NCBI GenBank assembly: GCA_934339005.1
Contig: CAKRHR010000009.1
Span: forward strand, 19,932-83,931
DNA from: an uncultured Catenibacillus sp.
GTDB lineage: Bacteria > Bacillota > Clostridia > Lachnospirales > Lachnospiraceae
DNA: 64,000 nucleotides
Direction: 5' to 3'
The stretch's first letter is position 1. Every line of letters starts with the position of its first letter. Below the pieces are notes generated by a model. It was not told the origin of the DNA. It was given only the letters and a program-made list of their open reading frames with translations, and did no database searches. Position numbers and translations under genes: made by a program. Below, piece after piece: positions 33,283 through 41,693 of this stretch.

Positions 33283-34713
33283 TCAGCCTATTTTTCTTCT
33301 CATTTTCCCATTTTTTCGGTCTTCTCCAATCTCTGTCATAAGATATGGATTCAGAACAGTTTCCAATTCTTCCTCTGTAAGCAGATTCTTCTCCAACACA
33401 AGCTCTCTCACAGATTTTCCTGTTTTAACTGCCGTTTTTGCAATGGTTGCCGATGCCTTGTAACCAATATAAGGACAAAGTGCTGTAGCGATACCCGCAC
33501 TACTTTCCATCAATTCTTTACAGTGGCTGCGATTAGCAGTGATTCCTGTAATACAATTTTCAATCAGCGTATCAACGGCATTTTCCAGAGTTGTAACAGA
33601 TTCAAAAAGATTACAGAACACAACAGGTTCAAAGGCATTCAGCTCCAACTGTCCGGCTTCTGCAGCCATCGTAATTGTTGTATCATGCCCTACAATATGA
33701 AAAGCAACCTGACTGACAACTTCCGGAATTACAGGATTTACCTTACCAGGCATAATTGATGAACCGTTTTGTTTTGCCGGAAGATTAATTTCTCCAAACC
33801 CTGTTTTTGGCCCGGAAGACATCAGACGAAGGTCATTACACATCTTGGAGAGATTCACTGCACAGGTTTTTACTACACCAGATACCGCAACAAATCCATC
33901 CAGGTTTTCTGTTGCATCAAAAAGATCTTCTGCCTGTTTCAGAGGATATCCTGTAAGTGCTGCAAGATTTGGTACAATTTTACAGAAATATTCATCCGAT
34001 ACATTGATGGCTGTACCTACTGCCGTTCCGCCAAGATTAACTGTGTACATTTCTTTATGACTTTTTTCAATACGTTTTCTATCTCTGAAAACCATAGATG
34101 CATAACCATGAAATACTTGTCCAAGACGTACAGGAACAGCATCCTGAAGCTGAGTGCGCCCCATTGTAATGACATCGTCAAACTCCTCTGCTTTTTTTGA
34201 AAGTTCTTTTTCAAGTCTTGCCAGTGATTTTTCCAATGGCACTAAAAGATCCAGAACCGTAAGTTTACCTGCCGAAGGGATTACATCATTTGTGGACTGT
34301 GCCATATTTACATGATCATTAGGATGAATCAGTACATAACTTCCTTTTGGACTGCCAAGCAGTTCTCCCGCTCTGTTGGCAATAACCTCATTCATATTCA
34401 TATTTGCACTGGTTCCGGCACCTCCCTGAATGGCATCCACAATAAATTCATCTGCCCATCTGCCGGCAATAACCTCATCACAGGCTTTGATAATAGCATC
34501 TGCCTTTTCCACAGGAAGAAGTCCTGCATAGTTATTTGTAATAGCTGCCGCTTTTTTTACCTGTGCCAGGTTTTTAATAAATACCGGATGAAGCTTTGTT
34601 CCTGTGATCTGAAAATTCTGTTTTGCTCTTAATGCCTGTACACCGTAATATGCTTCTGCCGATACTTCCATTGTTCCAATTGAATCTGCCTCAAGACGTG
34701 TTTTTTTCATCAT
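33283..34713 (-). CDS. aspA: Aspartate ammonia-lyase
   Basis: Converts L-aspartate to fumarate and ammonia; member of the fumarase/aspartase superfamily. About 476 residues from ATG 34713 (AGAGGA at 8 bases; ATG 34710 is also possible). Motifs: RLEADSIGTMEVSAEAYYGVQALRA, AIQGGAGTSANMNMNEVIANRA, NDHVNMAQSTNDVIPSA, TMGRTQLQDAVPVRLGQ, and the superfamily signature GSSIMPGKVNPVIPE. Aspartase rather than fumarase is suggested by the overall pattern (EAGQLELNAFEPVVF). Divergent from an Lrp-type regulator, which is the likely controller. Confidence 0.93.
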   Translation of the reverse strand: MMKKTRLEADSIGTMEVSAEAYYGVQALRAKQNFQITGTKLHPVFIKNLAQVKKAAAITNNYAGLLPVEKADAIIKACDEVIAGRWADEFIVDAIQGGAGTSANMNMNEVIANRAGELLGSPKGSYVLIHPNDHVNMAQSTNDVIPSAGKLTVLDLLVPLEKSLARLEKELSKKAEEFDDVITMGRTQLQDAVPVRLGQVFHGYASMVFRDRKRIEKSHKEMYTVNLGGTAVGTAINVSDEYFCKIVPNLAALTGYPLKQAEDLFDATENLDGFVAVSGVVKTCAVNLSKMCNDLRLMSSGPKTGFGEINLPAKQNGSSIMPGKVNPVIPEVVSQVAFHIVGHDTTITMAAEAGQLELNAFEPVVFCNLFESVTTLENAVDTLIENCITGITANRSHCKELMESSAGIATALCPYIGYKASATIAKTAVKTGKSVRELVLEKNLLTEEELETVLNPYLMTEIGEDRKNGKMRRKIG

Positions 34714-34905
34714 TTTGTCATTCCTCTTCTTTCTGCGTAGTTGTCTATGCACGTTTGCTGTTGTCATTTTATTCAATCAGCAGCTATTTTTCTGATGCAT
34801 AAGAAATTAGCACTTTCTCTTTTGATTGTAAATAGTTTTGAGAAAAACCATGATTATTCGTTTTTTCGCATATTTTTGCTTATTTTTATTAAGAATTTTC
34901 TGTAT

Positions 34906-34966
34906 TATACTTAATTTTTTTAATTTGTTTATTGTATTATGATAATTTGTGCAGTATACTTAATTT
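34906..34966. repeat. Repeated 12-mer in the aspA-lrp gap
   Basis: TATACTTAATTT occurs at 34906-34917 and again at 34955-34966, 49 bases apart on the same strand. The second copy contains the -10 element of the lrp-like gene. The 330-base gap 34714-35043 otherwise holds only AT-rich sequence and no gene. A binding site for the Lrp-type regulator is a plausible reading. Confidence 0.5.
34932..34960 (+). promoter_or_regulatory. Promoter of the Lrp-type regulator gene
   Basis: TTGTAT (34932-34937), 17 bases, TATACT (34955-34960), giving a leader of about 75 bases. Confidence 0.6.
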
Positions 34967-35043
34967 CAATTTAAGATTACAATTAAACCCAATAGGGATT
35001 TCACAGATAAGTACCTTGGACTAAAGCAAAGGAGGCTTTCCAC

Positions 35044-35490
35044 ATGGAATATAAACTGGATAATATCGATCGCAAAATTATTGAAATGCTCCTGAAAAAT
35101 GCCCGTACGCCTGCAAAAGAAATTGCAAAAGAAGTTTTTCTCTCCTCCCCTGCTGTTTCTGCCAGAATAAAAAATCTTGAAAAAAATGGTCTGATTACAG
35201 GTTATCACGCACAGGTTAATCCCCTTCTTCTTGGCTATCATATCAAAGCTTTTATCAATCTTGAAGTCGAGCCACGTCAGAAAAAAGAGTTTTATCCTTT
35301 TGTTCAGGCAATTCCAAATGTCATTGAATGCAACTGTGTTACTGGTGACTATTCTATGTTGATCGAAGTTGCTTTCCGTTCAACTGTCGAATTAGACCAC
35401 TTTATCAATGAACTTCAGCAGTTTGGACGTACAAAAACGCTCATTGTTTTTTCTACAAGCGTTGAGCATCGCAATCTTCCACTTGAATAA
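35044..35490 (+). CDS. Lrp/AsnC family transcriptional regulator
   Basis: DNA-binding regulator that senses amino acids. The 148 residues have an N-terminal winged helix (LDNIDRKIIEMLLKNARTPAKEIAKEVFLSSPAVSARIKNLEKNGLITGYHAQV) and a C-terminal RAM/AsnC ligand domain (IKAFINLEVEPRQ, VIECNCVTGDYSMLIEVAF). The start ATG 35044 follows AAAGGAGG. It is divergent from aspA, and the two share a 330-base gap with a repeated 12-mer; control of aspartase expression, and of itself, is inferred from that. Confidence 0.93.
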   Translation: MEYKLDNIDRKIIEMLLKNARTPAKEIAKEVFLSSPAVSARIKNLEKNGLITGYHAQVNPLLLGYHIKAFINLEVEPRQKKEFYPFVQAIPNVIECNCVTGDYSMLIEVAFRSTVELDHFINELQQFGRTKTLIVFSTSVEHRNLPLE

Positions 35491-35590
35491 CATAATCTGT
35501 AAACAATATATACAATATTTTCCCTGCACTTTCCGAATATCTGCCGCATATCTTGATTACAAAGCTATTTTGTGCTATATTTATAATAAT

Positions 35591-35614
35591 TATGGACAGT
35601 TATCATTGTCCATA
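35591..35614. repeat. Perfect stem-loop after the lrp-like gene
   Basis: TATGGACA (35591-35598) and TGTCCATA (35607-35614) with an 8-base loop. There is no T-run on either side, so it is a weak terminator at best; it lies about 100 bases after the regulator's stop. Confidence 0.45.
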
Positions 35615-35725
35615 TAGAAATCCAAACACACTGTACACAAAATGCACATTCATCTGACACTGAATGTGCTCATGATATGAACGTCTAAAGGTCACTCTTT
35701 TTATCACAAAAATATAAACAATGTT

Positions 35726-35754
35726 TTGACTTTGGGCGCTGACATTATCATATT
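35726..35754 (+). promoter_or_regulatory. Possible promoter of glmM
   Basis: A good -35 TTGACT (35726-35731) with CATATT (35749-35754) 17 bases downstream as a moderate -10. It lies 26 bases before ATG 35780. Confidence 0.45.
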
Positions 35755-35779
35755 ACAAAAATAAATTGGAGATTATATT

Positions 35780-37129
35780 ATGGGAAAATATTTTGGAACA
35801 GACGGCTTCCGTGGTGAAGCCAACGTAAAATTAACTGTAGAACATGCATTTAAAGTCGGCCGTTTCTTAGGTCATTATTTTGGTCGTGACCATCAGGCAA
35901 ATATTGTCATCGGTAAAGATACAAGACGTTCAAGCTATATGTTTGAATATGCTCTTGCAGCAGGTATTACAGCCAGCGGCGCAAATGCTTATCTTCTGCA
36001 TGTAACGACAACACCTAGTGTATCTTATGTTATCCGTACAGAAGATTTTGACTGCGGCGTGATGATTTCCGCCAGTCACAATCCATTCTATGATAATGGC
36101 CTTAAAGTCATCAATGCACAGGGCCACAAGATGGAAGCTGATGTTGAAAACTTAATTGAAGATTATATTGACGGCAACTATCCTGAAATTCCTCTGGCAA
36201 CCGGCGAGCACATTGGTCGTACAGTAGATTACGCCATGGGTCGTAACCGCTATATCGGATATCTGATTTCGATTGCCACTCGTTCATTCAAAGGCAAAAA
36301 AATCGGTCTTGACTGCGCTAACGGTTCAGCTTCAGCCATTGCCAAGAGTGTATTTGATGCCCTTGGTGCTAAGACATTTGTCATCCACGCCGAACCGGAC
36401 GGCACAAATATCAACCGCGACTGTGGTTCCACACATGTTGAAACCATCCGCCGTTATGTTGTCAATAATGGGCTTGATATCGGCTTTGCTTTTGACGGCG
36501 ATGCTGACCGCTGTATGGCTGTCGCAGAAGACGGTCGCATTATTGACGGTGATTTGATTTTGTACATCTGTGGTAAATATATGAAAGATAACGGCATGCT
36601 GAAAAATAACACAGTTGTTACAACTGTTATGTCAAACTTCGGCTTATATCTTGCTTTAGACGAAGCAGGCATTAGCTATGAAAAAACAGCCGTTGGTGAC
36701 AAATACGTCTATGAAAATATGCTAAAAAATGGTCATGTTCTCGGCGGCGAACAGTCCGGTCATATCATTTTCAGCAAACATGCCCGCACAGGTGATGGTA
36801 TTCTCACAGCCATTATGCTGATGGAAGTCATGATGGAAACCAAGAAGACTATGTCAGAACTTGCAAAACCTGTAGAAATTTACCCACAGAAATTAACAAA
36901 TGTACGCGTAGCAGACAAAGCCGCTGCTCAGGCAGACCCGGATGTTGCTGCTGCAGTTGACACTGTTGCCAATGCCCTTGGCACAACAGGCCGCATCCTC
37001 GTTCGTGAAAGCGGTACAGAACCTGTGATTCGTGTCATGGTTGAAGCTAAGACACAGGAGATGTGCGATGCTTATGTTAATCAGGTCGTAGAAGTTATCA
37101 AAGCTAAAGGACATGCAGTTGAAAATTGA
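35780..37129 (+). CDS. glmM: Phosphoglucosamine mutase
   Basis: Interconverts glucosamine-6-phosphate and glucosamine-1-phosphate on the way to UDP-GlcNAc and peptidoglycan. The 449-residue product begins MGKYFGTDGFRGEANVKLT, has the phosphoserine loop GVMISASHNPFYDNGLKVI (about residues 94-112), the metal loop FAFDGDADRCMAVAEDG (about 235-251), the sugar loop LGGEQSGHIIF and the C-terminal phosphate loop RILVRESGTEPVIRVMVEA. These are GlmM rather than PMM/PGM patterns. Single gene with its own terminator at 37206-37250. Confidence 0.96.
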   Translation: MGKYFGTDGFRGEANVKLTVEHAFKVGRFLGHYFGRDHQANIVIGKDTRRSSYMFEYALAAGITASGANAYLLHVTTTPSVSYVIRTEDFDCGVMISASHNPFYDNGLKVINAQGHKMEADVENLIEDYIDGNYPEIPLATGEHIGRTVDYAMGRNRYIGYLISIATRSFKGKKIGLDCANGSASAIAKSVFDALGAKTFVIHAEPDGTNINRDCGSTHVETIRRYVVNNGLDIGFAFDGDADRCMAVAEDGRIIDGDLILYICGKYMKDNGMLKNNTVVTTVMSNFGLYLALDEAGISYEKTAVGDKYVYENMLKNGHVLGGEQSGHIIFSKHARTGDGILTAIMLMEVMMETKKTMSELAKPVEIYPQKLTNVRVADKAAAQADPDVAAAVDTVANALGTTGRILVRESGTEPVIRVMVEAKTQEMCDAYVNQVVEVIKAKGHAVEN

Positions 37130-37205
37130 TTTGAATGAAATGTTCTCAATTAAATTTCTTAATCCAACTTGATTAAACTAAATCAACGCAATTAAATTAA
37201 ACTAC

Positions 37206-37250
37206 AAAAAGCTTCGTTATCAGATAAATTTTCCTGTAACGAAGCTTTTT
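37206..37250 (+). terminator. Terminator after glmM
   Basis: AAAAAGCTTCGTTA (37206-37219) pairs perfectly with TAACGAAGCTTTTT (37237-37250), with a 17-base loop. Confidence 0.9.
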
Positions 37251-37277
37251 ATATGCCTAAATATCTATCTTTCATGT

Positions 37278-37312
37278 AAAAGACCCACCGCACGATGTGC
37301 GATGGGTCTTTT
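37278..37312 (-). terminator. Terminator of the sugar isomerase - oxidoreductase unit
   Basis: AAAAGACCCA-C-CGCAC (37278-37293) pairs with GTGCG-A-TGGGTCTTTT (37297-37312), one mismatch and a 3-base loop. It sits about 35 bases past the stop of the minus-strand oxidoreductase gene and faces the glmM terminator. Confidence 0.88.
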
Positions 37313-37345
37313 TTATAAACACTCAACCTAAATTTTCTAAAAGAA

Positions 37346-38626
37346 TTATTCTGGTTTGTATTCGTCAAAATCGTATTTGATTGTGCCGAATGGTGTTTCC
37401 TGTTCACGCAGAGCGATAGATTTAGACATAGCTTTGATTTCATCAGCTGTAACACTTCTGCCAAGGTCGTTAGAAATAACAACACCTTCTGAAAGGAATG
37501 CTGTCTGCATAGCGATGTATGGAGAATCAATTCTTGTTGTGTCGTCTAATTCGCCTCTGAGGTATGAATACCACTGTAACTGGTTATCATTGTATTTAGC
37601 AATTTCAGGATGAAGGAGAAGTTCCTGCTGTCCTGTGATATCACCGATTGCACAGTCAAGTTTGTTATCAAAGAGCATACCGTTTTCGTCAACGCCGAAC
37701 CATTCAAGTCTTGGTTTCTGAAGGTTACCGCCACCTACGATAGCACCGCCTTCTGGAACTGCAAGAGGGCCACCTGTTGTATCAACATCGATGAACTTAA
37801 GACCACCGTTAGAACCAGCGATGAAGCTTGTTCCGATGTCATCCATATGAATTGCCCAGTCTTCATAAATATCCATTGAAAGGCCGCCTTTGAAACGAGC
37901 GATACCAACACCAAGGTCTTCTACAGGGCAAACACGGTTAACGAGTTTATCGATTGTTGGATGTGTCCAGTAATCGCATGACTGTACACCGTAAACGCTT
38001 TCAAGTTCAGGCATACCAAGAACATAAAGCATCTGAGCAAGATGGTAGATACCTAAATCGAAAAGTGGACCATGAACACCAATCTTAGGATCGATGAAAG
38101 CAGGGCTGAACATTGGCATATCGTAGCCAGGACGACCCTGACGTCTGTGACCAACGCTTCTTGCATGGTAAACTTTACCAAGTTTGCCTTCTTCGAGCAT
38201 CTTCTTAGCGATACGTGTCTGTGGGTTGTAAATAGAGCTGATCTGGATAGCCAGTTTCTTGCCATATTTCTTCTGAGCATCGTAAAGAATCTTAGCATCA
38301 GCGTAGCTTGCTGACATAGGTTTTTCTGAGTAGCAGTCAAAACCAGCAGCCATAACAGCTGTAGCTACAGATGTATGTAAGTTGTTATGTACACAAACTT
38401 CAACTTCGTCGATGTCATCACGTTTTAACATCTCACGGAAATCCTGGTACAGGCAATCTTCTGGGATACCATACTGTTTTCCGAATGCTTCAAGTTTGTC
38501 TTTATCGATTTCTGCTGCAGCAACAACTTTAAGAGCCTCGCCTCTTTTCTGGAGGTTCTTAATAACTGTCATATGTCTGTGGGAAATCATACCTGTTCCG
38601 ATAATGGCAATTCTAATTTCTTTCAT
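37346..38626 (-). CDS. Gfo/Idh/MocA family oxidoreductase
   Basis: NAD(P)-dependent dehydrogenase acting on a sugar or inositol-type substrate. The 426 residues start IRIAIIGTGMISHRHMTVIKNL (Rossmann motif, about residues 4-25), have the family VEVCVHNNLHTSVATAVMAAGFDCYSEKPMSASYADA with the EKP motif, and a long C-terminal alpha/beta domain that includes HGPLFDLGIYHLAQMLYVLG (the catalytic-type H in a DxGxH context). The start ATG 38626 follows TAAGGAG. It is downstream of a sugar isomerase/epimerase gene by 47 bases and both share one promoter and one terminator, so they likely act on the same sugar; the substrate is not deducible. Confidence 0.9.
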   Translation of the reverse strand: MKEIRIAIIGTGMISHRHMTVIKNLQKRGEALKVVAAAEIDKDKLEAFGKQYGIPEDCLYQDFREMLKRDDIDEVEVCVHNNLHTSVATAVMAAGFDCYSEKPMSASYADAKILYDAQKKYGKKLAIQISSIYNPQTRIAKKMLEEGKLGKVYHARSVGHRRQGRPGYDMPMFSPAFIDPKIGVHGPLFDLGIYHLAQMLYVLGMPELESVYGVQSCDYWTHPTIDKLVNRVCPVEDLGVGIARFKGGLSMDIYEDWAIHMDDIGTSFIAGSNGGLKFIDVDTTGGPLAVPEGGAIVGGGNLQKPRLEWFGVDENGMLFDNKLDCAIGDITGQQELLLHPEIAKYNDNQLQWYSYLRGELDDTTRIDSPYIAMQTAFLSEGVVISNDLGRSVTADEIKAMSKSIALREQETPFGTIKYDFDEYKPE

Positions 38627-38673
38627 GATATTTTCATTTCTCCTTATATTTATTTGTAACTGGTAATTACTGA

Positions 38674-39513
38674 CTACCAGCCAAGAATCTTAAGATATTC
38701 ACGGCTTCTTCTTGCACATTCAAGAGGATCTGTTTCGTAGTGTTCATCCTGTTCTACGATAACCCATTTAGCATTTGCATCAAGTGATGCTTCAAGCACT
38801 GGTTCCCAGATCATCTGTCCAAAGCCAACCGGACGGAAGCCAAAGTAACCTGTATCTTCTTCTGATTCGTCTGTATCGATACCGATCAGTTTGTACATGT
38901 TCTTGACTTCACCTTTTTTGATGTAGTCTTTAAGATGTACAACTGGAATACGGTCTGTATATTTGCGGATAAATTCAGGTGCTTCACCTGTAGCCACGTC
39001 ACACCAACATGTGTCAAGTTCTGACATTAAATGATCATGTGGAATGGCATCAAACATTGCGTCATAACCCCATTTGCCATCTTCAAGTTTAACAAATTCA
39101 AAATCATGATTATGGTACAGGAATGTCATACCTGCATCGTGAATTTTCTTTCCTACTTCGTCTAATAATGGAAGGAACTTCTTGAATCCTTCTGGATTAA
39201 CCGGACGATATTCCTCTGCCATGTAAGGCATAACAAGATATTTTACGCCAATTACGGAATAGTCTTTGATAATCTGGTCAAGGTTTTCCATCATCTCTGC
39301 GAATGCAACATGTGCACTGATTGGGATAAGACCGATTTCATCAAGTGTTTCTTTGACATATTCTGGTGTCAGTCCATAAAGACCTGCCAGTTCAACACCG
39401 TCATAACCCATGTCTTTGATCTGCTGCATAACATTTTTAAAATTGTCAGGTGTATTTTCAAGAAGATCTCTCAAACCATATACCTGAACACCAATAGGAA
39501 GCTTGTTGCTCAT
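38674..39513 (-). CDS. Sugar phosphate isomerase/epimerase (TIM barrel)
   Basis: Xylose-isomerase-like TIM barrel of the AP endonuclease 2 family. The 279 residues begin LPIGVQVYGLRDLLENTPDNF, with IKDMGYDGVELAGLYGLTPEYV, the HNHDFEFVKLEDGKWGYDAMF strand (metal-type His and Glu), SELDTCWCDVATGEAPEFI and WVIVEQDEHYETDPLECARRSREYL (late metal Glu). Start ATG 39513 has AAGGGGGATAATA. First gene of a two-gene unit with the Gfo/Idh/MocA oxidoreductase, from the promoter at 39556-39584. Such pairs handle inositol-, gluconate- or keto-sugar derivatives; which one is unknown. Confidence 0.9.
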   Translation of the reverse strand: MSNKLPIGVQVYGLRDLLENTPDNFKNVMQQIKDMGYDGVELAGLYGLTPEYVKETLDEIGLIPISAHVAFAEMMENLDQIIKDYSVIGVKYLVMPYMAEEYRPVNPEGFKKFLPLLDEVGKKIHDAGMTFLYHNHDFEFVKLEDGKWGYDAMFDAIPHDHLMSELDTCWCDVATGEAPEFIRKYTDRIPVVHLKDYIKKGEVKNMYKLIGIDTDESEEDTGYFGFRPVGFGQMIWEPVLEASLDANAKWVIVEQDEHYETDPLECARRSREYLKILGW

Positions 39514-39555
39514 TATTATCCCCCTTTTCTATGTTGTCAAATGTCTAACAATTTT

Positions 39556-39584
39556 ATTGTAGTGCAATTCGTAAATTTTTTCAA
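39556..39584 (-). promoter_or_regulatory. Promoter of the sugar isomerase - oxidoreductase unit
   Basis: On the minus strand TTGAAA (39579-39584), 17 bases, TACAAT (39556-39561), with a leader of about 37 bases. Confidence 0.65.
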
Positions 39585-39642
39585 GTTATTTTAAGAAATT
39601 TAGGAATTTTTCTCTATAAAAATATATAAAAATGCCATCCTA

Positions 39643-41031
39643 TCACATAAATTTACGAATTATCTTATCTTTAAGCCCATTATATGGATGATATCTGAGT
39701 GGCAAATCAAGCCATGTTTTCTTGTCTACGATGCTTTTCCGGTGGGTAAATGTATCAAATCCGGCTTTGCCGTGGTAGCTGCCCATACCACTTTGTCCTG
39801 TACCGCCAAAGCCCATATAGCTTGTTGCCAGATGAATAATCGTGTCATTGATACAACCACCGCCAAAGCGGACATTTTTCAGAAAATATTTTTTGCTCCT
39901 GCTGCTTGAGGTAAATAAATACAATGCCAGCGGTGTTTCATTTTGACGAATCATCTGCACCGCTTCTTCACGGGTTTTATAAGTCAGAATCGGAAGCACC
40001 GGACCAAAAATTTCCTCTTGCATCAGCGGATGCTTCATCGTAATACCATCAACAACTGTTGGCTCAATCTTTAAGGACTGATTACATTTGCCACCCTTGA
40101 TGATATGCGCACCCTTTAACAGATTCATCACCCGGTTAAAATGTGCTTCATTAATCATATGCGGATACTCTGCATTTTCAAAATAAGCATTACCATACTG
40201 TCTGTCGATTTCTTTGCAAATCGCTTTGACAAGCGGTCGTTTAACGCTCTGATGCACAAGTACATAATCCGGAGCCACACATGTCTGTCCTTCATTTAAG
40301 AACTTTCCAAAAACAATCCGACGTGCCGCCATCCTAATATCTGCGCCAGGGTCCACAATACACGGACTCTTGCCTCCAAGTTCCAATGTAACCGGTGTCA
40401 GGTGTGCTGCCGCTTTTTCCATCACAAATCTTCCGACCTTTTTCCCGCCTGTAAAGAATATATAATCAAATTTCTGGTCCAGCAGCTTCTGATTCACCAC
40501 TCTGTCACCGGTGACAACAGCCACATAGCGTTTCTTAAAGCAGGCTTCCACAAGCTTTTTAATCACTGCAGAGGTTGCCGGTGCTGCATTGCCCGGTTTG
40601 ATGACAACAGTATTGCCCGCCGCAATCGCATCAATGGTAGGTTCCATCGCCAGCATAAACGGATAATTCCATGGACTCATCACAAGTACAACACCATAAG
40701 GCTCTGCAACTTTATAGCTTGTTGCCGGAAATTGTGCCAACGGTGTCATCACATGAATTTTTGCCGCATAAAGTTTCAAATATTTTTGCATATGATTAAT
40801 CTCTGATAATACCATGCCGATCTCTGTCATGTAGCTTTCAGTTGAAGATTTGCCAAGGTCTTTTTGCAGTGCCTGACAAATCTCATTCTCCATCGCCATA
40901 ATTTGCAGTCTTAACTGTTCAAGAGCCCAAAGCCTGAACTTTATGCTGCGTGTCTGTCCTGTATGGAAATAACATCTTTGAAGCTTGACAAGCTTTTCAA
41001 TATCTGTCTGGTTTTGTTTCGTTTTTCCCAT
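39643..41031 (-). CDS. NAD(P)-dependent aldehyde dehydrogenase
   Basis: Oxidises aldehydes to acids. The 462 residues belong to the short class 3-like branch (as in fatty or coniferyl aldehyde dehydrogenases) rather than the usual 490-residue type. Motifs: VLVMSPWNYPFMLAMEPTIDAIAAGNTVVIKPG, FFTGGKKVGRFVMEKAA (NAD loop), catalytic Glu in VTLELGGKSPCIVD, catalytic Cys in NEGQTCVAPDYVL, and QEEIFGPVLPIL. The last residues are basic and moderately hydrophobic (LPLRYHPYNGLKDKIIRKFM), which in this branch can be a membrane-associating tail. Start ATG 41031 has GGAGGCAGACATC. The physiological aldehyde is unknown. Confidence 0.93.
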   Translation of the reverse strand: MGKTKQNQTDIEKLVKLQRCYFHTGQTRSIKFRLWALEQLRLQIMAMENEICQALQKDLGKSSTESYMTEIGMVLSEINHMQKYLKLYAAKIHVMTPLAQFPATSYKVAEPYGVVLVMSPWNYPFMLAMEPTIDAIAAGNTVVIKPGNAAPATSAVIKKLVEACFKKRYVAVVTGDRVVNQKLLDQKFDYIFFTGGKKVGRFVMEKAAAHLTPVTLELGGKSPCIVDPGADIRMAARRIVFGKFLNEGQTCVAPDYVLVHQSVKRPLVKAICKEIDRQYGNAYFENAEYPHMINEAHFNRVMNLLKGAHIIKGGKCNQSLKIEPTVVDGITMKHPLMQEEIFGPVLPILTYKTREEAVQMIRQNETPLALYLFTSSSRSKKYFLKNVRFGGGCINDTIIHLATSYMGFGGTGQSGMGSYHGKAGFDTFTHRKSIVDKKTWLDLPLRYHPYNGLKDKIIRKFM

Positions 41032-41103
41032 GATGTCTGCCTCCGCTATTCAAACAAATATATTTAAAACACGATTATACCTGTTCTGTATATTTTAAAA
41101 ATA

Positions 41104-41673
41104 CTATTTCTTTAAAAAATGTTCTCTGTTTGGATACTCCTGACGAAATGCCAGTAATGCCGCTTCCTGCAATAGAGCAAATTCTTTGTCCATATGAAGA
41201 AAATGTGGTGTACGAAATGCGATTGCACTGATTTGTTCTGCAACCTTTTTAGCCACACCTTCCTCTGATAACTGCCCCATACCAAATATGAGAGAAGTAA
41301 ATCCCCGCCCTTCTCTGCTGACTTTGATAAAACTTAAAAATACATTTTTCAGTTCAGATAATAAAATTTCCCGGCACTCCTCCGGTCGCCCCTCGATTTC
41401 TGATAAACACAGTGTATTTATAATCTGTGCTGCCTGTTTTCTTTTTTTGCCGCCAATATCAAACGTCTGTCCCTCCGAAAGATATTTCATTTCCATCAGA
41501 CAACCTACAAATATATCTTTCTTCGGACTTTTCTTACCATATCTGGCTATCCACAACTTTTCCCTAAATGCATCTGCCTCTGTCTGTTCATTCGTTCTGT
41601 TTTGTGTCAATAATTCCTGTCTTTTGACGGCATCTGTTTCCTGATAAAAACTTTCTGTCCATGTCTGTTCCAT
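41104..41673 (-). CDS. Unrecognised 189-residue soluble protein (possibly DUF6553)
   Basis: A real gene by its good ribosome binding site (AGAGGGGTAGTAA) and position directly after the sugar-sensing block, 20 bases past the binding-protein stop. The product is rich in Glu, Lys and Arg, predicted mostly helical, without signal peptide or membrane span. Visible words are LWIARYGKKSPKKDIFVGCLMEMKYLSE and EEGVAKKVAEQISAIAFRTPHFLHMDKEFALLQEAALLAF. I do not recognise it with certainty; DUF6553-type proteins of Clostridia have a comparable R-Y-G-K-K start, recalled from memory. No function proposed. Confidence 0.6.
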   Translation of the reverse strand: MEQTWTESFYQETDAVKRQELLTQNRTNEQTEADAFREKLWIARYGKKSPKKDIFVGCLMEMKYLSEGQTFDIGGKKRKQAAQIINTLCLSEIEGRPEECREILLSELKNVFLSFIKVSREGRGFTSLIFGMGQLSEEGVAKKVAEQISAIAFRTPHFLHMDKEFALLQEAALLAFRQEYPNREHFLKK

Positions 41674-41693
41674 TTACTACCCCTCTTTATGCT

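Noticed and set aside
33208..34200. Plus-strand frames opposite aspA
   Set aside because: aspA is intact and canonical on the minus strand; the plus frames are Cys/Phe-rich and without start signals.
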